Part shown: positions 42,784 through 49,863 of the stretch, one piece after another
Numbering within the stretch: the first letter of the stretch is position 1
Layout of the letters: the number at the start of each line of letters is the position of its first letter
DNA from: Natronorubrum halalkaliphilum
Lineage (GTDB): Archaea; Halobacteriota; Halobacteria; Halobacteriales; Natrialbaceae
Length of the DNA: 64,000 nt
Assembly (NCBI RefSeq): GCF_009834785.1
Contig: NZ_WUYX01000027.1
Span: 25,403-89,402, forward strand
Reading direction: 5' to 3'
Notes under the pieces: generated by a model
The model's database searches: none
What the model was told of the DNA's origin: nothing
The model's input: only the letters and a program-made list of their open reading frames with translations
Made by a program: the position numbers and the translations under genes

Positions 42784-43803
42784 ATGGAAGATGACGCGGT
42801 TCTCGCGGATTCGAATATTGCGGTCGGTGACGGCGAGGTTATCGCCATGAGCCGTGAGACGCGCGAGATTGCTGCCGACGAGGTCTGTGTCCTCATTCCG
42901 ACGCTCAACGAGGGGGCGACGATCGGTAGTGTCATCGACGGCTTTTACGAAGCGGGCTATACGAACGTTTTCGTCGTCGACGGCGACTCGGACGACGATA
43001 CGTGCGAGGTTGCCCGGGAGCGCGGTGCACACGTCCTCGTCCAGTCGGGCAGCGGAAAGGGACAGGCCGTCCGCGAAGCGCTCGAGTACATCAACGTCCC
43101 CTACGTGTTGATGGTCGACGGCGACGGCACCTACGACCCGGCCGACGCGGACCGGATGCTCGAGCCCCTTTCACGAGGGTACGAGCACGTGATCGGCAAC
43201 CGGTTTGCGAACATGGACGACGACGCGATGAAGGCGTTGAACGGCTTCGGTAACCGAATGATCAACAAGTCGTTCCGGTTCATTCACGGTGCCGACTACG
43301 ACGATATTCTCTCGGGGTACCGAGCGTTTACCGTCGACTCGTTCGAACGGTTTTCGCTCGACTCGGACGGCTTTACGATCGAAACCGAACTCGCCGTCGA
43401 GTGTGTCAAACACGGGATCGACACCACGGTCGTCCCGATCAGCTATCGCGCCCGACCCGACGAGTCGGAGACGAACCTGCATCCGCTCAAAGACGGCGGC
43501 ACGATCGTCCTTGCGCTGTACTCACTTGCCAAAACCAACAACCCACTGTTTTACTTCGGGAGCCTCGGTATCGGCGGCATTCTCTCGGGAGGCGTCATCG
43601 CGACGTACGTCCTCTGGCAGTGGTTCCAACACGGTGTGGGCCACGAAATCATGGCGATGGCCTCCGCGGCCGCCATCCTGTTGGGCGTTCAGTTGCTCAT
43701 GTTCGGCGTCCTCTCGGATATGCTCGTCACGCTTCACCGCGAGCAACGACGCCGTCTCGAGCAGATCACACGCGAGACGCAGGACCGAGACGACGACCCG
43801 TAG
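42784..43803 (+). CDS. aglJ: dolichyl-phosphate hexosyltransferase AglJ
   Basis: A GT2 glycosyltransferase that adds the first hexose of the haloarchaeal N-glycan to dolichol phosphate. It has 339 residues from ATG 42784; ATG 42847 is a credible shorter start. The GT-A core has CVLIPTLNEGATIGSVIDGF (~34-53), VDGDSDDDT and the metal-binding MVDGDGTYDP (DxD-type, ~108). Then come GNRFANMDDDAMKALNGFGN and SYRARPDESETNLHP. Two C-terminal membrane helices (~250-320) anchor it at the cytoplasmic face. It lies 96 bp after aglM, so the pair forms a small N-glycosylation module. Confidence 0.9.
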   Translation: MEDDAVLADSNIAVGDGEVIAMSRETREIAADEVCVLIPTLNEGATIGSVIDGFYEAGYTNVFVVDGDSDDDTCEVARERGAHVLVQSGSGKGQAVREALEYINVPYVLMVDGDGTYDPADADRMLEPLSRGYEHVIGNRFANMDDDAMKALNGFGNRMINKSFRFIHGADYDDILSGYRAFTVDSFERFSLDSDGFTIETELAVECVKHGIDTTVVPISYRARPDESETNLHPLKDGGTIVLALYSLAKTNNPLFYFGSLGIGGILSGGVIATYVLWQWFQHGVGHEIMAMASAAAILLGVQLLMFGVLSDMLVTLHREQRRRLEQITRETQDRDDDP

Positions 43804-43814
43804 TGGATCGGGGA

Positions 43815-44144
43815 TCAGAACGGGAGCATCGATCGCACTTGCTGGAAGACGCCGCCGGAGTTGTTCCGTCGGTACTCTTCGAACGGTTCGTGCAGTGCGT
43901 TGAGCAGTTCCTGGCGGGATCGAAACTCCGTCGCGTCGATTTCTGCGAGCATCTCACCGAGTGCGACGTTGTTCCCGTGGACGTCGTAGGGTATCTGTTC
44001 GTGACCGAGTTCGGCCGCGACGTCGTCTTTCGACGCTGGAAACGAGAGATCAGCGTGCTTGAGACGGGCGTCGACGGCGGCGATGCCGAATTCGACACTC
44101 TCGGGTTCGTCGTCGTCTCCGCTCGAGGGTGGCCGGACTCCCAT
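43815..44144 (-). CDS. DUF5789 family haloarchaeal protein
   Basis: A 109-residue acidic protein. VEFGIAAVDARLKHADLSFP, DDVAAELGHEQIPYDVHGN and FRSRQELLNALHEPF resemble the haloarchaeal DUF5789 family, whose role is unknown. The ATG at 44144 (MGVRPPSSGDDDEP) was preferred to a TTG nine codons upstream. It is convergent with aglJ, with only 11 bp between the stops. Confidence 0.75.
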   Translation of the reverse strand: MGVRPPSSGDDDEPESVEFGIAAVDARLKHADLSFPASKDDVAAELGHEQIPYDVHGNNVALGEMLAEIDATEFRSRQELLNALHEPFEEYRRNNSGGVFQQVRSMLPF

Positions 44145-44245
44145 ACCGATCAGTACGATGTCCGATAGCAAAACCGCTACGAAGACGGGCCGGGATTCGT
44201 ACTGGTGAGATGCGATAGTGGAAATCCATCATTTTCTTGAACCGT

Positions 44246-44299
44246 GCCGTCATCCCGTGGCGAAGCCACGCCGTCATCCCCTGACAAACCCACGCCGTC
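44246..44299. repeat. 24-bp imperfect tandem repeat upstream of a CopG-like gene
   Basis: Two 24-bp units start at 44246 and 44270, both opening gccgtcatccc and ending cac, with a third partial gccgtc at 44294. The first unit contains hairpin GTGGC-gaa-GCCAC. The array ends ~35 bp before the CopG-like ATG and lies in a divergent region, so it could affect expression of either neighbour. Confidence 0.7.
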
Positions 44300-44334
44300 G
44301 ACACTCCTTTGACGCCGGCGACGGAGTATCGCGT

Positions 44335-44544
44335 ATGACCGAATACACGACGGTTTCGATACCGAAGGATCTCGCCGACCGCGTCGAGGACACGATCGAA
44401 GGAACCAGCTTCCAGAGCACGAGCGACCTCACTCGGTTCCTCCTTCGGAGCATCGTCATCCAGCACCAGAAGCGAGGCGAACTCACCGAAGCCGAGTTCG
44501 AGGAGATCACCGAACAGCTTCGCGGACTGGGCTACCTCGAGTAG
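44335..44544 (+). CDS. CopG/RHH-like small DNA-binding protein
   Basis: A 69-residue protein with a ribbon-helix-helix-like pattern: beta strand TEYTTVSIPKDLADRVEDTI, then SFQSTSDLTRFLLRSIVIQH, and an acidic C-terminal helix. Near-identical proteins are widespread in haloarchaea. They probably dimerise and bind DNA, but targets are unknown. No toxin gene follows, so it is not obviously an antitoxin. The start is ATG 44335 after the tandem repeats. Confidence 0.8.
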   Translation: MTEYTTVSIPKDLADRVEDTIEGTSFQSTSDLTRFLLRSIVIQHQKRGELTEAEFEEITEQLRGLGYLE

Positions 44545-44686
44545 AGCCTGCTACGGACCGCCGTACCGAGTTACCGGTACAACCACGGACGGCTGTGGGT
44601 GCGCCGGTGCAGACTACGGGGGGCCGTCTGAGGCGGCGGGCACGAGGCCGGAGTCACAGGCGCTCCTCGAGGGTATCGACCATGGT

Positions 44687-44742
44687 GACCGGTTCCCGGT
44701 CTCGAGTCGCGGAGCCCGGTATCCCGGTTCCCGGTTCGGTCG
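44687..44742. repeat. 7-bp tandem repeat array (tcccggt type)
   Basis: Heptamers run gaccggt, tcccggt, ctcgagt, cgcggag, cccggta, tcccggt, tcccggt, tcggtcg. Three of the units are exact tcccggt. It occupies the middle of a 285-bp region (44545-44829) that contains no recognisable gene. Confidence 0.65.
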
Positions 44743-44829
44743 CGCGAGCGGTCGTGTCGACTCCCGATGTTCGACGGCGTTCACCCGAACGTCTGCCGAC
44801 TTCCAGTCTCCCCGCTGCTCATCCTCCGG

Positions 44830-45255
44830 TCACCCGGACAACGACTGGTCCGGCGGTTTGGCGTCGATAACCTCGAGGGGCTGGCGCTCGCCCCGCCGGT
44901 CGAAGGCGGCGAACGACTCCTCGTCGAGTTCCCAGGGCGGGACGGCGACGAAGATCACTTCCGCGAGGTCGTCTCGTTTCGTCACCTCGAGTTCCCGGAC
45001 GGGGTGAGAAACGAACTGCCCCTGGGCCTGCCGGGCGGGCGTCGAGAGATCGACGCCGAAGACGGCGTTGACTGCGTTGCCGGGGTCGGGAAGGAAAAAG
45101 TCCGTAAAGACCGGCGTCTGGAACGGAAGTTCGTCCGCGGCCCCCTCGAGTTCGCCCGCGGGAGTGACCGAGACGCCCGTGGTCACGCGATCGGGGTCGG
45201 CGTCGCTGGCCAGATCGATCAGGACATCGACGAGCGCGCGCGTGATGTAGACCAC
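44830..45255 (-). CDS. conserved haloarchaeal protein, unknown function
   Basis: A 141-residue acidic protein from GTG 45255. It opens with VYITRALVDVLIDLASDADP, which is reminiscent of the first helix of JAB/MPN domains, but the JAMM metal motif (HxHP...SxxD) is missing, so peptidase activity is not supported. Other notable stretches are VFTDFFLPDPGNAVNAVFGV and FVAVPPWELDEESFAAFDRR. I believe homologues are common in haloarchaea as hypothetical proteins. No partner gene is evident. Confidence 0.65.
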   Translation of the reverse strand: MVYITRALVDVLIDLASDADPDRVTTGVSVTPAGELEGAADELPFQTPVFTDFFLPDPGNAVNAVFGVDLSTPARQAQGQFVSHPVRELEVTKRDDLAEVIFVAVPPWELDEESFAAFDRRGERQPLEVIDAKPPDQSLSG

Positions 45256-45325
45256 TATCGGTGGATTACGGCCGGAACGTAGTTAGTTGTATGCCACGCT
45301 GTCACCGTCTGCATCTCGTCGGGCG

Positions 45326-46009
45326 TTAGACCGGAAGTAGCTCCCGAACCATCCCCGCGTACAGCCGCGGCGCGCGTCGACGCGATTTCGCGAGAGTCTC
45401 CTCGAGGACCGCCGCAGCGTCGGTCGTGACGCCGGGGCCGTGGCCGACGAGGATCCGTTCGGGGGCGAAGTCGCCGAACACCGCCCGCGGGGGCACGGGT
45501 CGCCGCATCGGATGGACGCCGAGGCGTTCGTTTCCGGCGAGAAAGTACGGCGCCGTCCCGAACGATTCGGGCACGATGAGGGTGGCGTCTGCGGGGTTGT
45601 ATAGCGCGACCTCCTTCCAGAAGCGGTTGTCGACGACGGTCCAGGCCTGTAGCCCGGTTTCCGAGAGTTCGTCGGTAAAGCGGGCGACCGGGGCGTCGAT
45701 CTCTTCGGTGACGCCCTCGAAGATTCGCGGCAAGTAGACCGGAACGTTGTGTCGGTTCGCAACGGCGGCGGCGTCGCGCTTGTGCCGATCGAGCAGGACG
45801 GCGACGCCGGCGACGTCGCCGAATTCGGCGAGTAGCTCGTCGAGCCCCTCGGCGTCGACGGGGTCGAAGACCCAGACCTCGCCGTCGATTTCGAGGGCGT
45901 GGCTCGCCCGTTGCATCCGTTCGTCCGGGTGAGCGATCCAGCCGACGCCGCCGTCGAAGCGGTCGATCTCGAGAAAATCGGTTGCGGTCTCGTCAACGCG
46001 GAAGGTCAT
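45326..46009 (-). CDS. degenerate metallo-beta-lactamase-like protein
   Basis: A 227-residue protein with the strand order of an MBL fold (WIAHPDERMQRASHALEIDG, VWVFDPVDAEGLDELL, ERILVGHGPGV). The zinc motif HxHxDH is absent: the expected place reads VLLDRHKRDAAAVANRH. Late GHGPGV resembles the last MBL histidine. It may have lost hydrolase activity or use a different metal arrangement. No functional neighbour was found. Confidence 0.6.
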   Translation of the reverse strand: MTFRVDETATDFLEIDRFDGGVGWIAHPDERMQRASHALEIDGEVWVFDPVDAEGLDELLAEFGDVAGVAVLLDRHKRDAAAVANRHNVPVYLPRIFEGVTEEIDAPVARFTDELSETGLQAWTVVDNRFWKEVALYNPADATLIVPESFGTAPYFLAGNERLGVHPMRRPVPPRAVFGDFAPERILVGHGPGVTTDAAAVLEETLAKSRRRAPRLYAGMVRELLPV

Positions 46010-46124
46010 ACCGGGACACTACGGCCGTTTCATCCATAAACGTGCGTGCACGCCGTTCGACGAAGTGCCGACTGTGATTCGCGTCGGCGACGCTTCTATG
46101 TCCCTTCCGCAAGTACGTTCGGCC

Positions 46125-46808
46125 ATGCTCACTGGGCTGTCCCGACTCGCACTCGAAGCCAAGTATCTCGATTCCGCGCGGACGTTTTACGAGGAGGTAC
46201 TGGGGATGACCGTCAGCGAGCAGCGGGACGGCGAACTGGTGTTCGAAGCGGGCGAGACCGATCTCGTTCTGCGTCGGCCGGACAGCCTCCCCCGGGGCGG
46301 GCTTCACACCCACTACGCGTTCTCGATTCCGAGCCAGGAGTACGACGACTGGTGGGATCGCTTGAGCGAGGACCACGACCTCGAGGAAGCACAGTTCGGC
46401 CCCGTGAAATCGCTCTACCTGTACGATCCCGACGGCAACTGCGTCGAACTCGGTCAACAGGACGTCGAGGGCCCGGGGATCGACGGAATATTCGAGATCG
46501 TCCTCGAGGTCGAGGCCCTCGAGCCGGCCGAATCGTTCTACGCCGACCTCGGGTTCGAGACGGTCGATACGGGCGAGGATCGCAAGCGCGTCCGCATGAA
46601 CGGGCCGATGGCGCTCGAACTTTGGGAGCCCCACCTGGGCATCGCCGACGCCCGCGGTGGTGTTCACGTCGATATCGGATTCGAAGTCGAGGAGCCAAGG
46701 CGGGCGCTCGAGGCGGTAGCTGATCGCGTTCGGTCGGTGGAGGAGGAAACGGACGAGCGAGTGGTCGTCCGGGATCCGGATGGTCACTTCCTGACGTTTA
46801 CCGCGTGA
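46125..46808 (+). CDS. VOC family protein (glyoxalase/extradiol dioxygenase fold)
   Basis: A 227-residue protein made of two vicinal-oxygen-chelate modules: residues ~5-115 (ALEAKYLDSARTFYEEVLGM, then LYLYDPDGNCVELGQ) and ~125-227 (VLEVEALEPAESFYADLGFE, then VVVRDPDGHFLTFTA). Catechol-2,3-dioxygenase (CatE-like) or glyoxalase activity is typical of the fold. Candidate metal ligands are His in GLHTHYAF and Glu in CVELGQ, but the set is not clearly complete. The ATG at 46125 opens the first module directly. The substrate is unknown. Confidence 0.83.
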   Translation: MLTGLSRLALEAKYLDSARTFYEEVLGMTVSEQRDGELVFEAGETDLVLRRPDSLPRGGLHTHYAFSIPSQEYDDWWDRLSEDHDLEEAQFGPVKSLYLYDPDGNCVELGQQDVEGPGIDGIFEIVLEVEALEPAESFYADLGFETVDTGEDRKRVRMNGPMALELWEPHLGIADARGGVHVDIGFEVEEPRRALEAVADRVRSVEEETDERVVVRDPDGHFLTFTA

Positions 46809-46913
46809 ACTCCTGATTTTCACCGCGTAAACTCGCCGTTGGGAACCTCAGTTCCGCTCACCTGCAAGCTTGCTATTTATGCACTCCTGCGCTGTTCTCA
46901 CTGACGGTCACCT

Positions 46914-47411
46914 ACGAGCATCGACTCAACTGAAGACCTCTTTGTATCCGGACTCAAGCACGCCTACTACACCGAACAGCGACTCGTCGACGCGCTCGAG
47001 GAGCTCGAGCAAACCTCCTCGAACGAGGAACTGCGGTCGGGGTTCGCCGAACACCGCGAGGAGACCGAGGTGCATATCGACCGCATCGAGCAGGTGTTCG
47101 AGCATCTCGACGCGGACGCCGAAGCCGAGGAAAACCCCGTCGTCGAGGGGATGATCGAGGCCCACGAGGAGTTCATGGGCAAAGACCCCGGCGACGAGGC
47201 CTGCGACCGATTCAACATCGCCGCCGGCCAGAAGTCCGAACACTACGAGATCGCCACCTACGGCAATCTCATTCCGATGGCCGACCAGCTCGGGATGGAC
47301 GACGCCGCCGACACGTTAGAGGAGACGCTTCGGGAAGAGCAGGACGAACTCGACACGCTCTCGGAGATGGGCGAAGCGTTCGACTACGGCAAGTTGGAAG
47401 CCTCGGGGTAG
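46914..47411 (+). CDS. ferritin-like DUF892 (YciE) protein with no standard start codon
   Basis: A four-helix bundle of the YciE/DUF892 type. The N-terminal family sequence SIDSTEDLFVSGLKHAYYTE is intact and is followed by LEELEQTSSNEELRSGFAEH, EETEVHIDRIEQVFEHL and EHYEIATYGNLIPMADQLG. The codon where ATG is expected (before SIDSTEDL) reads ACG at 46914-46916; no ATG or GTG precedes the first helix in this frame. The next usable start is GTG 47070, which would delete helix 1. A TATA-like tatttat at 46874-46880 fits a leaderless start near the ACG. Either ACG initiates, the gene has lost its start, or there is a base error. Confidence 0.7.
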   Translation, partial: TSIDSTEDLFVSGLKHAYYTEQRLVDALEELEQTSSNEELRSGFAEHREETEVHIDRIEQVFEHLDADAEAEENPVVEGMIEAHEEFMGKDPGDEACDRFNIAAGQKSEHYEIATYGNLIPMADQLGMDDAADTLEETLREEQDELDTLSEMGEAFDYGKLEASG

Positions 47412-47497
47412 CACGACACCGAGGCAGTGTCCGCCGCCTCCGCGTTATTTGACGGGTTCACACCTCGCAGCTGCGCGGCGATCGGTATTCTGTAGCC

Positions 47498-47541
47498 ACT
47501 CGAGTCGCATCGAACTCGAGTAGTTGTGGGGCGACTCGAGT
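47498..47541. terminator. 11-bp inverted repeat between DUF892 and DUF5779 genes
   Basis: ACTCGAGTCGC (47498-47508) pairs with GCGACTCGAGT (47531-47541), with a 22-base loop that contains another CTCGAG. It lies between convergent genes and could end either transcript. Confidence 0.4.
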
Positions 47542-47594
47542 TCGGGTCGTCGGAGTGACGCGATCCGTCTCCAACGTGGTCGCCAGCTATAACC

Positions 47595-47640
47595 GATCAC
47601 CAAGCGACCACCGGTCACCGACTACTGACTACCTATCACC
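47595..47640. repeat. 7-bp-period repeat array (tcaccga/ctaccta type)
   Basis: Consecutive heptamers ccaccgg, tcaccga, ctactga, ctaccta and tcaccta, with looser copies to the left, end against the stop codon of the DUF5779 gene (47640). Confidence 0.6.
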
Positions 47641-47930
47641 TACAAACGATCCGTGCTCACGTCCACGCCCGGCGGCGTCACGAGCAGGAAGCCGCGGAAG
47701 TGGACGAGATTCCCGCCGGACTCTCTGATATCGCGGGCGAAGCCGGCGGCCAGTTCGTTGACGTCGCCGTCGACGTTGAGGACGAGTACGTTTCCGTTCG
47801 AGATCGATTCGAGCCACTCGTCGGCCGGCGTCGTTCCGTCGAGAACACCGAGGACGATGCTCCCCTCGATGTCGAGTTCTTCGTCGATGTGCTCCTCGAC
47901 GGTTCGAAGGTCGAGGTCGAAATCGCTCAT
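47640..47930 (-). CDS. DUF5779 family haloarchaeal protein
   Basis: A 96-residue protein. SDFDLDLRTVEEHIDEELDI, VLGVLDGTTPADEWLESISN and GNLVHFRGFLLVTPPGVDVS match my memory of the haloarchaeal DUF5779 family. It is single-domain and soluble with no catalytic motif visible. Function is unknown. A block of four strong hairpins lies just upstream, between it and the ferritin-like gene. Confidence 0.78.
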   Translation of the reverse strand: MSDFDLDLRTVEEHIDEELDIEGSIVLGVLDGTTPADEWLESISNGNVLVLNVDGDVNELAAGFARDIRESGGNLVHFRGFLLVTPPGVDVSTDRL

Positions 47931-47986
47931 ACCGGGTGGGTCGAACCGGGGCGAGAAAAACGTTCGGCTCCGAACTTTTGCGCTGC

Positions 47987-48116
47987 GGGCCAGCAGAGCT
48001 GGCCCTCGGCAAAATCTCGAGAGAGCAAAGCTCTCTCGGACCTCGCGGGAGCTACGCTCCCGCTTAGCTTCGATGAAAAGCCTGCGTCACCCCCTCAGCC
48101 GCGCCGTTGGCGCGGC
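47987..48116. repeat. array of four perfect hairpins with three-base loops
   Basis: GGGCCAGC-aga-GCTGGCCC (47987-48005), CGAGAGAGC-aaa-GCTCTCTCG (48018-48038), GCGGGAGC-tac-GCTCCCGC (48045-48063) and GCCGCGCC-gtt-GGCGCGGC (48098-48116) follow each other. The stems are perfect but unrelated in sequence, so they look like an evolved RNA or DNA structure, not copies of one repeat. No protein-coding frame was recognised across 47931-48190. Confidence 0.7.
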
Positions 48117-48190
48117 CTCGAGGGTTCCTCGGCCCGCTCGCTCACTTCGTTCGCTCGCGGCGTTACATCTGAATCCCACCCGCGCAACGA

Positions 48191-48646
48191 CTAGTCCTGC
48201 GGGAACTCCTTCTGAAAGCCGCGGAACTCGGTGTGGTGGGCCTCCTCGTCCGCGAGGATCGTCACCGCGACGTCTTCGGTGACGGGATCGTTCGCTTCCG
48301 AAGCGGCCTCGTGGAGCGCCCGGTAGGTCTCGATCGCGTCGTCCTCGGCCTCGAGGACGCCCTCGATGACCGACTGGACGTCCGTCGTGTCCTCGGGCGG
48401 CTGGAGACTCGACTGCGTGGCCTCGAACGCCTCCGATCCCGGTGGCGATTCGTCGAGTTGCTTCAGGCGCTCGCCGAGCATGCGCGCGTGCTCGAGTTCC
48501 TCCTGGACGTCTTCCTCGAGGCTCGTTTTCACCTCTTCGGCGTGGACGCCGTCGAGGACGATCGCGTTGGTCTGGTAGTTCATCACGGTCTCGAGTTCGT
48601 CGATGTAGGCCTCGGTGAGGAGGTCGGTGATCTCGTCGGTCGTCAT
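48191..48646 (-). CDS. ferritin-like di-iron protein
   Basis: A 151-residue four-helix protein. Iron-ligand type residues occur as ELETVMNYQ (~16), LEEDVQEELEHARMLGERL (ExxH, ~48-55), LEAEDDAIETYRAL (~100) and ILADEEAHHTEF (ExxH, ~134). It resembles haloarchaeal ferritin/rubrerythrin-like proteins annotated as ferritin-like domain. It may store iron or scavenge peroxide. The start is ATG 48646, the only one that begins directly before helix 1. An unrelated DUF892 ferritin-like gene lies 0.8 kb away. Confidence 0.82.
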   Translation of the reverse strand: MTTDEITDLLTEAYIDELETVMNYQTNAIVLDGVHAEEVKTSLEEDVQEELEHARMLGERLKQLDESPPGSEAFEATQSSLQPPEDTTDVQSVIEGVLEAEDDAIETYRALHEAASEANDPVTEDVAVTILADEEAHHTEFRGFQKEFPQD

Positions 48647-48809
48647 GCCGGGAGATACTACCTCGAGTGGCAAAACGCTGTTACAGGCGGGTGCATGATC
48701 CGGCGGTACTCGCATCGTCCCGTCCGGTGGCCGCGCTATCAGCGCGAGCGAACGCGCGTCCGACGCACCGACGCCGTACACTCTTGTCGGTCCCGGCCGA
48801 ACACCACCC

Positions 48810-49403
48810 ATGCGCGAACTCGACGACACCGACCTCGAGATCCTCGAGTTGCTCACCGAGGACGCTCGACGGCCGTACAAGGAGATCGCCGACAACGTCG
48901 GCCTGACGCCGCCCGCCGTCTCGGATCGGATCTCCCGGCTCGAAGAACAGGGGATCATTCAGGGGTTTACGGTCGACATCGACCGGGAGAAACTCCGGGG
49001 TGACGTGTCCGTACTGGTCGAACTCGACCCGAGACCGGACGCGGTCGACGAGGTGTACGCCACCGTCGCCGACCTGCCGGGCGTCGACACCGTTGCCGAG
49101 GGGATGGACGGCCGCGTTATCGTTCGCGCGACGCTTCCCGACGCGAGTGCGCGCTCGTGGCTGGAGTCCGAACTTGACCTCGCATTGCTGTCCAGGTACG
49201 ACGTGACGCTGCTCGCGCGGTCCGACCGCACCGCCGGACTCTCCGCCCAGGGATTCTCGCTCGAGTGTGTCGTCTGCGGGAAACGGGTTACCGGCGACGG
49301 CGTTACGGCGACGGTCGACGGCGAGGTGAAGACGTTCTGCTGTCCGTCCTGTGAAGATCGGTATATCAGCGAGTACGAGTCGCATCGGGAGGCGCTCGAG
49401 TAG
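48810..49403 (+). CDS. Lrp/AsnC-type regulator with C-terminal TRASH metal-sensing domain
   Basis: A 197-residue regulator. An N-terminal AsnC HTH (2-50, LDDTDLEILELLTEDARRPY, GLTPPAVSDRI) and a divergent RAM-like middle (~55-145) are followed by a TRASH domain (~152-190). The latter has CVVCGKRV and FCCPSCEDRY, Cys positions suited to binding Cu or another soft metal. In other archaea such proteins control copper pumps and chaperones. No copA or copZ is adjacent here, so the targets must be elsewhere. The gene is divergent from the ferritin-like gene. Confidence 0.87.
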   Translation: MRELDDTDLEILELLTEDARRPYKEIADNVGLTPPAVSDRISRLEEQGIIQGFTVDIDREKLRGDVSVLVELDPRPDAVDEVYATVADLPGVDTVAEGMDGRVIVRATLPDASARSWLESELDLALLSRYDVTLLARSDRTAGLSAQGFSLECVVCGKRVTGDGVTATVDGEVKTFCCPSCEDRYISEYESHREALE

Positions 49404-49863
49404 CGGGGATGCGATCGCGATGCCGATCGAAGCGTAACTGCGTAATTCTGCCTCTGCCTCCGGGGCACTGGCCCGCCTCGTCTTTCTTTCCCACCACGCC
49501 CGACGCCGTAGACTGACCGCGCGCCGGCACCCCATCGACCGAAGATAAACAAATAGGCATCGTATCGAGGGATTGGAACACGTTCCGGAATATGCCGTCC
49601 TATCCGAAGTCAAATTCTGCCCAAACGTCCATTCGGACCGCGCGCCAGCGCTCCACCCGGTCGCTCAAGCACTGAATCGGGGTAACTCGAGCGCTACCCC
49701 GCACGTGTCTCGGAACGAGAACGGTATGATAATAGGAACTATGAACGCATATTAGGACGTTGATGTCGTGCGGTTTTCCGACCGCCTCAAATGTATGAGA
49801 CTTCGTGACATATCAGGAGTTAGTCACGACTGCGTCAGGTTTATATACGACGTCGCGCCTCGG
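49404..49863. other. 460-bp region before the leucine operon
   Basis: No gene was recognised. Visible elements are a GGAAC-ac-GTTCC inverted repeat near 49574, a hairpin CGGGGTA...TACCCCG at 49678-49701, and a strong TATA box TTTATATA at 49840-49847 that should drive leuA. The right part is AT-richer. The size allows a regulatory RNA, but none could be named. Confidence 0.45.
49840..49847 (+). promoter_or_regulatory. TATA box of the leu/ilv operon
   Basis: TTTATATA lies about 31 nt before ATG 49875 and only about 20 nt before ATG 49864. Haloarchaeal TATA boxes centre ~27 nt upstream of the transcript start, so a leaderless message would begin at or just before 49875. This supports that codon as the true leuA start despite the frame problem. 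Confidence 0.6.

Noticed and set aside
44830-45255. JAB/MPN isopeptidase
   Set aside because: Only the first helix is reminiscent; the JAMM metal motif is absent.
48121-48165. Fifth hairpin in the array (ctcgctcacttcgttcgctcg)
   Set aside because: On inspection it is a direct repeat of cgctc words and not an inverted repeat, so it was left out of the hairpin array.
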